Positions 1 to 12,520 of a stretch of 64,000 bases of DNA are shown here, piece by piece. The DNA is from Channallabes apus (lineage: Eukaryota > Chordata > Actinopteri > Siluriformes > Clariidae). Every line of letters starts with the position of its first letter. The first letter of the stretch is position 1. Location: positions 19,020,814 through 19,084,813 of the forward strand of contig CM060127.1 in assembly GCA_030522415.1 (NCBI GenBank), written 5' to 3'. The position numbers and the translations under genes were made by a program. The notes under the pieces are model-generated. The model made no database searches. It worked only from the letters and a program-made list of their open reading frames with translations, and was not told the origin of the DNA.

Positions 1-298
1 CCAAGCTCGATTCCCATCTCTGTGTGCATGTTCTCCCCGTGCTTGGTGGGTTTCCTCCGGGTACTCCGGTTTCCTCCCACAGTCCAAAGATATGCAGGTT
101 AGGCTAATTGGTGTTCCTAAAATTGCCCGTAGTGTGTGATTGGGTGTGTGAGTGTGTGTATGTGTGTGTGCCCTGCGATGGATTGGCACCCTGTCCAGGG
201 TGTACCCCGCCTAGTGCCCGAAGTCTCCTGGGATAGGCTCCAGGTCCCCCTGAACACAGGATTAAGCGGTATAAAAAATGAATGAATGAATGAATAAT
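1..298 (+). repeat. tRNA-derived SINE (family A), head cut by the window edge
   Basis: Copy of the commonest short repeat of this window. The body has the stretch around CTCCGGTTTCCTCCCACAGT, the block GGATTGGCACCCTGTCCAGG, and ends in GGATTAAGCGGTATA followed by an (ATGA)n tail and (AAT)n. The tRNA-like head is off the left edge. Family name not assigned with confidence (Mermaid or a similar fish SINE). Confidence 0.8.
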
Positions 299-687
299 AA
301 TAATAATAATGTGCTAATTTTGAGCTTTCTACATTTTTGTGTCATCACTCTCATATTCCAGTTATGGTAACATTTAATCATTAGAAAAGTAATGATAACT
401 TTCATTCTACCTGCCATATCCAAAAACCCAAATGCACATGTTTGATGTCAGAATCCTCCTTTTAACACACTCCGGCAGGGCTTCCATATAATCACATATA
501 TTGTTTTTTAATCGTCACTGACCTATGCTGTTATGCTGGCATAATGGTCAATGCCTATTTTGCTGGCATGTATCTGTGCCGCTTGGGTTGTAAAGTTAAT
601 TCCTACTCATTTGATGTGGGCGTCTCTAAAAGCAATGCGGATGTAAGTCCATTGTGCAATGTACTTTAAATATCTTTGTTCCGATAG
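299..687. other. pkhd1l1 intron sequence, no recognisable element
   Basis: A+T-rich intron between the SINE and the first exon in the window. No coding signal or repeat recognised beyond a short (AAT)n. Confidence 0.6.
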
Positions 688-3003
688 GTATCAGGGTGTG
701 GGGCAATAACATCTCTGTCCGGAGGAATTTGGTTACACTTACCCTCTGGCCAGGATCATACAATGGAAGACAAGAGGCCACAAATACCAACTGGCCTGCA
801 GCTATTGAGGTGGGTTTTGCAATTACACTTCAACAAAAATAGATGCTCTACAGTATATCAAGTGTTTAACATTCTTTTTTTTAATTATTATTATTATTTT
901 AAAGGCTAACATGGGCAGTAATGTAGTTCTCCAGGGCAACATTGTTGCTGGTTATGAAAGAGTGGGAATTAGAATCAATGGAGAACCATGTCCAGGTAAA
1001 GATACAATAACATTAGCATTCTGTTAACTGTTTTAAAGATGAGTCCTAAGTTTTTTATATGCAGTCAAAAAATAATTTGGTTGTTTATGAAAAACATATT
1101 TACATTTTTCTACATATCTGGATTAGATAGAGCTTCATACATCACCTTTATCAGTTGGGAGATAAATTAGCTCATTTCATTGATGTCTAAGACATCATTC
1201 TTCGCACTTTTATACTGTATATCTAATCATGTCCTGTAATCATATACTAATAAATGCAACAGAATGTAAGACAGTGTTAGAAAATCAGGTATTCTGTTTA
1301 ATGCATATAGTATACTGTAATCTGCAAGTCAGATAAGTATAGTGATTAAATAAAAATTGTGTTTATCAATAGGATCTTTGAATCCAGTGGCTCAGTGGCA
1401 GCAGAACGAGGCTCATGGTGGACTGTTTGGAGTGTACATGAATAAAGATGGACTCTCTGGCTGTTCACAAATCCAGGGATTTACTGTTTGGAGGAGTTTT
1501 GATTATGGCATTTACTTCCAGGTATAATTAAATGACACTTCAACATCTTGCATTTTCTAGTATTATTAAATGGCAATAAGGATCTAATGAAATGGTTTGC
1601 TTTTTTATTTTCCTTTTTTCATTTCTGCCTATTACTGTATGTATTATAAAAAATATACAAAGGGTGGCAACAAGAGATGCTTATTAGCTTTTCTGTGAAG
1701 TAGTTCTTGTTTGCGTTATCCAGCTCTCTTGTCTGTTCTTGTTAAGGTGTACATGAGTGTCGTGGTTTCTAACGTGACCCTTGTTGACAATGGTATGGGC
1801 ATTATGCCATTAATTTATGAGCCCCCATCAGTCACTCATGAATATTCAAACAAAACTGTCAAAGTGAAGGTAAGGATCTGGAGATATTTAATATTAATGT
1901 ATTTTATATACTGTATGTATATATAATGTCATGTATATATTAAAATGTATATATGTATATTAAAATTGATCTCCAATCTATGCCATTGTAGTTGTGTTTT
2001 ATTATTATTATTATTTATTTTTTATTTATTTTAATTTTTTTTTTTAGAATTCTTTAATTGTTGGCAGTAGCCCCAACTTCAACTGCAGTGACACTCTGTC
2101 TACGAAGGATCCCAACCTTGCTCTTAGTGCAACACACAGGGCACCTCGACCTCTTAATGGTACATTCCAACCTTTTTTTGTAATACTCAAATTTTGTAAG
2201 GAAAATGTCTAGAAATAGATTGAATAATCTTACACTTGAATTGTTCTAATCTTATAACAGCACATAGTCATGTAGTACTCATCTACATTATCATCTGCAA
2301 AGATAATATGTTTTACATAATAGTATAGAATAAAGGCTTCTTTCCTTATCTTGCTATTAGGCCTACTATGAACATTATGTCCATGATTTAATGTAAAGTA
2401 GATTAACTTCTGGTAACATGTATGAATTGTAACGTGGGTTGGCATTGTGTTCTGTGTATCTGGCAGGTGGCAGGTCTGGAATATCTTGGCCAACATTTGA
2501 ATCTCTACACAATAATGCTCCACTGAAACCGCATGATGGACTCATGAGCTACAACACAATTAGTGGACTCTTGACTGTCACAAGTAACAAGATGCATTTA
2601 AACTTTTATTATGTCAAAGTGGTATGTAAAAGTTGTTACAGTTTTTGCGGGGGGATCTGAACCTGCCATCATTTCTTCCAGACACCACATTTGTTGGGTT
2701 TAGTAACGTGTGCTCTAGTGAAACAAATTACATGTTTATGACTGATCCGGGAAATGAGGACCTGCAACACCCTATCAGTGTTCAGGGGATTGTTAAGAGT
2801 AACAGCACAGAGGAGGCTCAAGTGTTTATTCATCATCCAGATCTGGGGTGAGTTGCACGGCCGCAATACATGCTCAAATATTAAATTTCTATTTACTTAT
2901 TACCTGACCCTTTTTACACTTTATGGTGCAAAATAATTCAAACAGCACTACAACTACAACAACTACTACTACTAATAATAATATCATGAATATTAAATCG
3001 AAT

Positions 3004-3067
<64 letters not shown>

Positions 3068-6000
3068 TATGAAGTGGCATTTACCTCCCACATCCACACA
3101 AAACAAATACTAAAATAAGTCTTATTCATCAAGCTGTCCATGAATAATTTGTTAAGATGTGAACAAACGCACAAAAGGTGGTCTTCATTTGTAATTGAAA
3201 TAGTGAAAAGAAGATTTGAATGTTTTTCCTGTATATGTTAATACATTTACATTTTCTTAATGTAGATACTTTGCCTACATTGCTGTTTTTAGTATTTTCC
3301 TTTTAACAGACCTTACCCCGATATGACATCCATATACAGTACAGTAGTATTGAGTCAAAATATTGTCCTACTTTTTGATGTGCATTTTATTTATGTACAA
3401 TAACACCCATTTCCAACTGTTTTTGATGTTCTTCTATTGTTTCCCTATCTTTGATTCTTACAAATTCATTGCAGCAAAGTGAACCCATCTGACTGTGTGG
3501 ATATGGACTGTGATGCTAAAAAGAAGAGCATGATACAAGACATGGATGGTAGTTTCCTGGGAGCAAGGGGGGCAGTCATTCCCTTTTCTGAGTACCAGTG
3601 GAATGGAGATCCCCGACATGGTGTGGGAGACTACCGCATCCCCATAGTCATGCTTACCTACCTCAATGGAAGCCGTATTCCTGTGGCTAACATAGCCCCA
3701 AACAAAGGTAAGTCTGGAAGAGGATGATCCACAGGATTAATAGCTCAGAAACTTGTAGAGTTAATTGTTCCATGTAAGCAATACATTCATCAATATACTT
3801 TAGAACAGTTATCAACTCCGTTTCTGGAGAACCACCTTCCCTGCCTATACCTTGTCCCCCCATTCCTGATTTAACTAACCATCTACCTAACCGTGATTAA
3901 TTGAAATGAAGGTGGTAAACACTAAAATTAGAACAAGTGGCCTTCCACGACCAGTATTACTGCTGTAGAAGCATTATAATGTCTTTAGTACACTTGTTAT
4001 CAGTTGTAGCTGGAGACTGAAATATTGCACATTGTTATACATACAGGTGTGATTCGGGACTCAACCTGCACATTTATGAGCACCTGGCAGGCCTACAAGT
4101 GCTTTGGGATGAACTACAGGATGCTGGTGATCGAAAGTCTGGATTCAGACACTGAAACCCGACGTCTGTCCCCTGTAGCTGTGCTAGGAGATGGTTATGT
4201 AGACCTGCTGAATGGTAAACACATGGGATTTACCTAAATAAATAATACATTACTAAGAAAATATAATGAGTTCTAGAGGGAGTGCAATGGTTAAGGTTCA
4301 GCATCACAGATCACCATTTACTGTACAGATGTCTACTAAATGCTCAAAATGTAAACAGATACAGATAAAGATACAGTTATTTCATTAGATCCTAAATCTG
4401 TGCCACTACTCCAGATAGGACATCATATTATCTGTTTTTCCTTTGTTTAAATAGTTATATTGTCTTGCACTTTACAGTATTTGCTAATATTATTTAGAAA
4501 CTGTTTTAGTTAATACTAATTTGAAAGCCTTATATCGTTAGACATTTTAAACAGTATGTCTCATTCTGTCTCATTGAACAGGCCCACAGGACCATGGCTG
4601 GTGCGCTGGTTATACATGTCAAAAAAGACTGTCGCTTTTCCACACCATTGTAGCCACAAACAAATCCTTTGACATCTATTTCACTAGTGTGTCCCCGCAA
4701 AAACTAAGGCTCATGATGCTCAGTGCTGCACCTACTGAGGTACAGGACAATGTAGTGTAAGGGTCTATTTGTGATACAGTGCAGTGGTCAGTTTGGGACT
4801 TACTGTAGGGGATTGTTCCTGTTTTTGCAGTCTGTCAACTTGGCTATATTTTACTCAAAACCTGAGCGTCTGGATGTCTATGTGAATGATCAGCTGGTTG
4901 CTCCAAACAACGCTCAGTGGAACGCAGACAGAACTGACTACACCTTGCTCAATCCTACCTATCCTGGTATTGTAATATCCCCAAAGTGTAAAATGTTAAT
5001 GTTGCTCTGAAGGCACTGCATATAGTACTACAAAACTGTGAATCTGTACTATACAAATGTTTGGTATTTCATGTGAGCACAAAGGAAATCAGCGCTACAT
5101 AAATATAGTCATATGTGTTTAGAGTTTTTCATTTGGTTGACATATAATGTTAACGAAAAGATAATGATAAATGAGGCCAAATGAATGATGAATACCTCCC
5201 AGTTTTTATTGTCATCCTTTAACTTCTCCACTTTCCATTCTTCAGGACAATACGTCCCCACACTTAATGACATTCCTGGCTCCAATTTCTTTGACCCTGA
5301 TTACAAAATGATGCATGTCCTCCTGCGTGGCTCTACTCCTGTCCAGATCAGCACATCTCCTTTGCTGTTCATCTCCTTCAATCTTCCTGCCATGACAGAA
5401 GAACAGTTTTTTGGAGACCAGCTGGTCAACAATTTGGCTGTGTTCTTGAAGATTTCTCCAAGCATGATCCGCATAACCAAGATTTTGCGGGAGAATAGCG
5501 GGGCACGAAGACGGAGAAGCGCCACAGGGTTAACAGTACAGGTGGAGATCAAACAACCTCCCACCAACCAGACAGGCACCAATAGCACAAGCGGTGAGAA
5601 GCAGCTGAACAACTACCAGTAAAGGAGCGAATTAAATTAGCTTTGCATTAATTTGTATACATTTACACACAGGTATTCGTATTGATCATGCAAAATTGCT
5701 TAAAATACATGTCAAAATGTATGCAAAATATATCTCCTGCAGACTCAAATCAGTTCACAGTGTTGAAGAATGTTGCTAACACTCTGGGCCAGGCTGCTGT
5801 AAATGGCAGCCTGAGTCAGTCCATCGGCTTCAACGTGTCCACTGTGGGTGTCATTCTTCCATCTCCGCCACCTAGTGACCCCGCCTGGAGCGAGGTAAGA
5901 TAAAAGCAAACTATATCAAACCTTTATTTTAATGTAATGTTTAATTATATTATAATAACACAAATATGAACTTTTGGTTTTGTTTGACTGTTAAGGCAAT

Positions 6001-6222
6001 TATCCCTGAATTCATGTAAAATGACATAATACAATTTTGGGGTAAACAGCACTGCAACATAACTTTGTTTTTTAACAAAGCATTGCCATTGCCATTATTT
6101 ATTGATAATGTGTGTGTCCTGCAGGACTTAGTGTTGAACATTTTTAAATCACCATAAAAAAACTGCACAGGGGTTGTTTAAAGAAATCTGAACCATGTGC
6201 ACCCACCCACTCTCTGTCTTTC

Positions 6223-6261
<39 letters not shown>

Positions 6262-9200
6262 GTTATTAGTATAATAAGTTTCAACCTACTTTGTTGATGC
6301 AATTGAAAACCAAGAGCACTGAGTACAAGGACATGTTAATGCAGAATTGACATACAGTAGTGTAGTAGACACCCTCATCCAGTGCATTGGTTTAATGCCA
6401 GTTAATCAGTCATTCACTTTAATGACGCACAGATGTCTGAGACATTTCTAGAAATTCTCTGTGTGGACAGGTGGCGAGTCAGGTGGTGACACGTGAGGAT
6501 CCGCCTGTGCAGACTGTGAGCAGTGTGTCTACTCTGAAGGTGGTGGTGGAGCCAGTGGCAGGGTTTTACCCTGGTCTCCTCAGTGTACAGCCCGGAATTA
6601 TGGCTTTGGACCAGCAGGTGAGACTCCCAAAATCATGCTAAAACCAAAAAAGCCTGCAGTTGTTGCAAAAGTAACTGTCCAGTGCCCACTGTTATGCACT
6701 GCAGCATTGTAAATGCACAATAAACATTCAGTTATTTTACTGCATATAGGGACTTTTAAGCATATTAGGTTTGCATATCAGCTTGATAGCATGGATAGAC
6801 TTGATCTACCTTATAAAGCTATTTATAAATTACTATGTTTTTAACCATGACAGATGTGATTATGCAAACGTTACAAGTCTGTACACTGTCTCTGGTATTT
6901 TTTTTATCTCTGTCTTCAGGGTGACTGTGTATCAGTTGGGGTGACATCTCTAACGATTTCAGCCATGCTTAAAGATGCTCAGGGAAATGCAGTAGGCGGC
7001 TTGTATGGAAACACAACCATCCCCTTCCAGGACTGCTGGGCAAATTACACTGACCTGGCTATTAATACCACTGGTAGGGGAGTTTAAGGTTGCCTTTATT
7101 GTTAAGAGTACACAATTTTAGGATAATGTTAGATTTTTCAAAATATTTTCGCTATTCTTGTTTATTATAGTTTGCTATTCTTTAACAATTGATTTCTGTG
7201 ATTTTACTCATTAATTGTTACCTTCATAATGGCATCTTTATAAAGAATGCTTTAATGATTTTTCAACATAAAGTGCATCTACCCTCTCTATAGCATAGAA
7301 AAAACAAATATACTAAAATGCATTGCAGGTTAACATGCACTTTCTATCAAACATACTCATGAATGTCTTATTGCAAGATTACAATACAGGTCCATGAATA
7401 CAGGATAAAGCGGTATAGAAGATGAGTGAGAGTGAGTGAGAGAGGTTTATGGTACACGATAGAGACAGAATATCAACCAAAAATCCATAAAGGCACATGA
7501 TACAAATGTTATACATTGATTTGCATTTCAATGAGGGAAATAAGTATTTGATCCTCAAGTGAAACATGACTTAGTACATGCTGGAGAAACACTTGTTTGC
7601 AAGCAAACGAGGTAAGACTTTTCTTGTAGTTGGTTAACAGATTTGCACACATCTCAGGACGCATTTTGATCCACTATTCGTTACAGATTTTCTCTTGCTT
7701 GTTAAGATCTCCATAAATTTTCTATAGGATTATGGTCTGAAGACTGGCTAGGCCACTCTATGACCTTAATGTGATTCTTCTTGAGCCACTCCTGTGTTGC
7801 CTTGGCAGTATGTTTTGGGTCATTGTTATGCTGGAAGACCCATCCACGACCCATCTTCAGGAGGTTCAAAGTATTACAATACATGGCCCGTCCATTTACC
7901 CCTCAATGCAGCAAAGTCAGTCTGCACCTTTAGCATGAAACCAGCCCTAAAGCATAATGTTTCCACCTCCATGCTTAATTGTAGGGGTGGAGTTCATCAG
8001 ATTAATATTCAGAACATACAGTCAGCATTTTTTTCCCTACAGAAACAGGGTCAAGATGATGCCAAAGAGCTCAATTTTGGTCTCGCTTTATCCCAATCCT
8101 TCTGTTTATTGGCAAACTTCAGATGGGCCTGTAGATGTGCATTCTTATGTATGTAAGTAGGGGGACCTTGCTGCACTGATTTCAATCCCTAGTGGCATAT
8201 CATGTTACCAATGTTTTGTTTGGTGACTGTGCTCCGAACTGCCTTGAGATCATTCACAAGCTCATCCCTTGTAGTCCTGCACTGATCCCTCATTTTTCTC
8301 ATGATTATTCTTACTACATGAGGTGAAATCTTGCATGGAGCTCCAGACTGAGGTTGATTGATGGTTACTTTGTATTTCTTCCATTTGCAAATAATCACTC
8401 CAACAGCGGTCTCCTTTTCACCAAGCTTCTAGCTCATGGTCTTGTAGCCCATTCCAGCCTTGTGCAGGTCTACAGTCTTGTCCCCGACTTCCCCTGACAC
8501 CTGTTTGGTCCTGCCGATATTGATGAGATTTGAATGGGAGATTTATACACATAACGCGTTGATGGTAGGAGCTCCTTCTTAAATTAATGTGTACCATGTG
8601 AGCACATAAGCAGGCTGTGGGAGCCAGAATTATTGTTGGTTGCTTGGAAATCAAATACTTATTACCCTCACTGAAATGCAAATTGATTTATACTGTAACA
8701 TTTGTATTGTGTGCTTTTATTATTTATTTTTTTGGCTTGATATTCTGTCTCCATTCTGTACCATAAACCTAGGATAAACCTTTAATTTCTTTGTAAGCGG
8801 GCAAATTTCGAAAATCTGCAGGGGATCAAATACTTATTTCCCCAACTGTATACTGTAGCTTTGGCAAGGTGAAACATTTGTGTCCTCCTTTGAATAATAT
8901 GGTTTTAGCTACAACATACAGTCTGTTCTGTGTCCTTTTTTTTTTTTTTTACAGGGATAAACATAACACTGGTTTTCACACTGAATGATTGGAAAACACA
9001 GTCCAGATCCTTCACAGTCAACTCTCTAAGTAAGTTAGTTTTCCACAGTGACAATACAGTATTACATACGTTCTATACAGATGCTTTGAATGGTCTTAAA
9101 TTCATATATTACCACAGAACCATCTGCTCGATCTTTAAGTTCATGCACTGTCACATCATCTAATTTGTCTATTTATTTTCCACCAGCCACACCATTTACC

Positions 9201-9356
9201 ACTCAAACTACCACACAATCCACTACAGTGAGGACCACCAAAGAAGACCATAACAGCATCTTTGACTCCAGTATCATCTTCACAGCACACACTGTGTATA
9301 TAATAATGCTACTGAGTGTTCTGCAACTCATCTACATTGTGGTTTTAGAGAACTAG
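688..9356 (+). CDS. pkhd1l1: Fibrocystin-L (PKHD1-like 1), C-terminal 17 exons; gene enters from the left edge
   Basis: Exons: 688-809, 905-995, 1373-1521, 1747-1869, 2048-2159, 2467-2583, 2682-2847, 3475-3707, 4047-4214, 4582-4739, 4831-4966, 5246-5593, 5743-5894, 6471-6617, 6920-7073, 8955-9029, 9187-9356 (stop TAG). All have AG/GT borders and the phases join without a break, giving 872 residues. The first exons read as parallel beta-helix-like repeats ([20 protein letters not shown]). Later blocks ([41 protein letters not shown]) match the C-terminal ectodomain of fibrocystin-L as I know it, better than PKHD1. The last exon holds a Thr-rich stalk, one hydrophobic helix ([19 protein letters not shown]) and only Glu-Asn after it, so almost no cytoplasmic tail. 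The family is a very large type I surface protein, in mammals of hair-cell stereocilia coat and leukocytes. Fish may have two copies; which one this is cannot be told. Confidence 0.93.
2941..3065. repeat. (ACT)n-like and (TG)n microsatellites in a pkhd1l1 intron
   Basis: An imperfect run of ACT/AAT triplets is followed by about 27 TG units ending near 3064. The long intron 2848-3474 otherwise shows nothing recognisable. Confidence 0.9.
5506..5517 (+). other. Tetrabasic proprotein-convertase-like site in fibrocystin-L
   Basis: Four consecutive arginine codons followed by Ser-Ala ([10 protein letters not shown]) lie in the exon 5246-5593, about 290 residues from the C-terminus. The mammalian protein has a basic RRKRS-like stretch at the equivalent place, as I recall it, and fibrocystins are known to be processed by convertases. 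Cleavage here would leave a short membrane-anchored stub. Confidence 0.5.
6224..6261. repeat. (AAT)n microsatellite
   Basis: About 12 perfect AAT units in the pkhd1l1 intron 5895-6470. The rest of that intron shows no element. Confidence 0.9.
7380..7443 (+). repeat. SINE family A tail fragment
   Basis: Only the 3' end is present (ACAGGATAAAGCGGTATAGA then GAGTGAGTGAGAG). It abuts the truncated left end of the Tc1-like element, so an insertion or recombination joined the two here. Confidence 0.65.
7444..8848 (-). mobile_element. Decayed Tc1-like transposon with long inverted repeats, in a pkhd1l1 intron
   Basis: Transposase pieces read on the minus strand: a catalytic-core piece with HNNDPKHTA and [17 protein letters not shown] (7702-7884) and an N-terminal helix-turn-helix piece (8189-8398), broken by stops and frameshifts. 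Inverted repeats pair 7446-7558 with about 8645-8775 (GTTTATGGTAC, AAATAAGTATTTGATCC). The right outer end is ...CCCCAACTG followed by TA at 8849-8850. The left outer end is lost at the SINE fragment. Inactive; sits in the intron between exons 6920-7073 and 8955-9029. Confidence 0.9.
8691..8697 (+). other. Transposon excision footprint (TACTGTA) inside a Tc1 inverted repeat
   Basis: The right inverted repeat carries TACTGTA. The left repeat (near 7516) has plain TA at the same place, so the 5 bp are an insertion in the right arm. This is the TA-CTG-TA scar expected from excision of a CAG...CTG-ended Tc1 element. Confidence 0.7.
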
Positions 9357-9567
9357 TGAAGAAAATACTTCACTAAAATACCTCTTGGATAAATGTCTAG
9401 AAGACGACTATTCTTCAGCAAAATCTCAAGATATTTCTGTTCTTTTTGTGATTTTCCTACATTGCTAAAACACTAAAATTGCATCAGTGTCTTGTTGTAT
9501 TTCTAGATAACTATGATGAATATATGTAACCAATTAATGACTTATTAATTTTCATTGGACAATAGAA

Positions 9568-9580
9568 AATAGTAATAAAT
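9568..9580 (+). terminator. Probable poly(A) signal of pkhd1l1
   Basis: An AATAAA lies in the A+T-rich sequence about 215 bases after the TAG stop, with T-rich sequence following. This gives a short 3' UTR. Other hexamer variants nearby could be used instead. Confidence 0.4.
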
Positions 9581-9993
9581 ATATAATGATTTAATTAGAC
9601 CAGTTTAAGCTCTTTATAGTTAAATAGCTCTTAAGTACTTTATTATTACATTATGGCATAAGGTATTTCATTTATCATTTTTATTACCAATATAATTGTA
9701 AGACCTAAAATCATGGACACCTCTTTAATCTAAATGTGTGCCTGTAATAGTACAGTAGGTCTAATGGGTTTGTGAATTTGCAACAATTGACCACTAGAGG
9801 TCCTCAGAAACCTTAAAGAGAAACCCCTCGAGCCTGGGTCACTATTGGATAGATCCAGGGGTGAAAGCAGTTTTAAATTCTTGCTGGTACTACTGTATGT
9901 AGCCAAAAGGCAAAGAGAATAAACCATGAAGGTGTTGGACGGTCCTGTAAATCTCTAAGTCTTTCTATCACCACAAATTCAGTTTCAGCTAAC

Positions 9994-10205
9994 TAGTGGG
10001 GCAGTGGAGGCTCAGAGGGCTAAGGCACTGAGTTACTGATCGGAAGATCGGCGGTTTGATCCCCAGCTCCACCAGGTTGCGACTGTTGGGCCCTTGAGCA
10101 AGGCCCTTAACCCTATCTGCTCGAGGGGCGCTGTATCAAGGCTTGCGCTCTGACGAAGGAATTTCACTGTGCTGTAATGTATGTGTGACAAAGACTTAAC
10201 TTAAA
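9994..10205 (+). repeat. tRNA-derived SINE, second family (B)
   Basis: The head looks like a tRNA promoter: GTGGGGCAGTGG...GGCTAAGGCAC (A-box-like) and GGCGGTTTGATCCCC (B-box-like). It is followed by the fish SINE body GTTGGGCCCTTGAGCAAGGC. The head differs from family A. Strongly mutated. Confidence 0.7.
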
Positions 10206-12518
10206 TGTTGAATCATAAATAGTGTAAAATAGAAACCTAGGGTGGAGATAACTTTTTTGGGGAGGGGTTCCAATTTTCTCCCCAATATTAGTCGTCGCCA
10301 ATTTCTCCCCGTCACTAGGGGGCTCCCACATTAAGGCTACCAATACCACTCAGTCGGGAGGGCGAAGACTATCCCGTCTTTCCTCCGAACTGCATCTTAA
10401 TGAACTGCTTGCTCACGCACTATTAGGGGTGGAATAACGCACTCGGAGGAAAGTGGTAGCCGCTCCTTCCGTGTGCGCGAGCTCACAGATGCCCCAAATT
10501 GGCTGTAGAGCCGCGATTAATGTGGGAGCGCAAGTACCTCTCATCTCTCCCCCCTGAGAGAGCTCGGCCAATCAGCTCTCTCTGTGCTTCCGGCTGTGTA
10601 GATTTCCATGTTATACACACAAAGTAGTGCCCTTGATCAAGGGTTAGAGAGGGATTTGAGATTCTCACTTGGCTTAAACGCTAGTTGGCATTGTAGCTGA
10701 CGTTAGCCATGAACAAGGCCGAGAGTCACATTGGCAGAAGCTCATGCTAACTGGCAGTCATGAAAGATTGAAACATGGACAGTTCCTAGGCAATTCAGAA
10801 TGACTTAGATGCAATTACTAAAGAAAGAATGTGTTGCTTAAGATGATATAAAGTTAGCAGATATGTTTTCTTGCTGAAAGTGCTACTGTGCCTGTTTTTG
10901 AATGTGAGTTTTGGCAGTCAGCTGCTCCCCCCTCTTTTCGTGGTATGCAGTACCAGACAAAACTTTCACCCACAGATACAGTAGATCCTACAGTATATTG
11001 TATTCATGCCACACTTCCGATATTTCTTGCATATACTCCAAACAACACTGATCAGGATAATGTGGTTTACTGAAGATGGATAAATGGGTGATGATTTTAT
11101 CCTCATCAGCACTGTGGATCCAACATGGTGCCTAAGGCAGGAATCCACCTGCCATGATATGATAGTTTACTGCAGGACATCATTCATTTTCAGTCTTAAT
11201 CACATGTATGAGCATTTAAAATCTGCTTTGTATTGACACATAGGAAGAAAATGATGAATCCTGAGGACTTTCCTCTTACCCTGTACAAACTGAATACTGT
11301 AGTAACCCAAGTTCAAACTCAGGACCCTGAAGCTGTGAGACAGCAGTGACAATTGTAGGAGGATTTTTTCCCCATACCTCATTATAGCATTGTGGCATGG
11401 GAGGATGGTATATTTGGAATGGTCTATATAAATAATCTTTTTACATCATAGCATGCATGTATTGATTGGTGATTGTACTTCTCCACATCTATCATTAAAT
11501 CTAAAACGTTATTTTACTTAGTAAAATGGTGTGTTACTGCACTGAAATTTATATGAGCAGAAAATAAAATCATACCATGAGGTCCAACTGGAACTACAGC
11601 AGAATAATCTGTCTCCCTGTCTCCACCTGTCTTACATCACCCTCTGCTTCTGTCCCTTGCTCTGATTCAGCTGCAGCTTCATCTTCATCTCTCATATTCA
11701 TTCTACTTTCAAACCTCGTATTTACTCATTTCTCATGTCTCTCCTGCCTTCTCACTCCTACTTCTGCATTTCTGTATTCCTCTTGACCAGACTTCACCCT
11801 TTTCTGGATGAAAAGTTTGGCAACATTTGAAACCATATTATCTTTTCTTTCTTCATTTTTACTACTATGATCTACAGCAATCAAGATATCAAAGGGTTTC
11901 ATTGTTAAAATCCACATATTTGATTAATCCACACCTTAGAATGTGGTTAATACATTACAATAAAACTATAAGATAAATAGAAAGATTTAACACAGAGAGT
12001 GATTGTGGTGGCAATCATTTCATCTATTCAGGATGTGCAGACTTTTAAACTGCCTATTTATTAGTTCATTTTGTGATTAACTCTGTTCAATAGTAAACTC
12101 TGTTTACTCTGTTTTCTTTTGGCTAACATAAAACACAAACCACCCACATTATTAAATCCCATTAGCAAACGTTACATTTAACTGAGTTTAACAGATGTAG
12201 TCCTCCACAACTTCAAAGAGAAGCTCCAACTACAGCTTGAGATAACACAGCAGGTCACAGTGTGTGTTGAGCAGTGCGTCAGGAGCAAAGAAGTTTGTGT
12301 GTGTATGTGTGTGTGTGGGTGGGTGGGTGTTCAGGTACAGTACAGAGTACAGCACACTCATTTTCAAAGTGCTCTTGTTTGTTTCACTCTTAAACACCAT
12401 ATAGACATAACTGTGGTTTTGTTTTTACATTTACAGTGTACTGTGAACTGAAACATTGGTGTGGGAGTAGGTTTGTGACCGGGGCAGTTGAACCCCTTTG
12501 CCCCATGTAGACAGACTG
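10206..12518. other. Intergenic sequence; possible unclassified repeat at 10240-10680
   Basis: 10240-10680 is richer in G+C than its surroundings (CTAGGGGGCTCCCACATTAA, GAGAGAGCTCGGCCAATCAG) and looks like an old dispersed repeat, but I cannot name it. The remainder, to 12518, is A+T-rich with a short GT/GGGT run near 12297-12330 and no supported gene. Confidence 0.4.
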
Positions 12519-12520
12519 TA

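Noticed and set aside
2467..2621. Longer form of the pkhd1l1 exon ending at the GTATGT after 2621
   Set aside because: It leaves the next exon out of frame and an intron of only 60 bases. The GTAACA donor at 2584 keeps the phase and joins ...LLTVT to NTTFVGF as in the family.
2889..3080. His-Thr repeat protein on the minus strand
   Set aside because: Translation of a (TG)n microsatellite.
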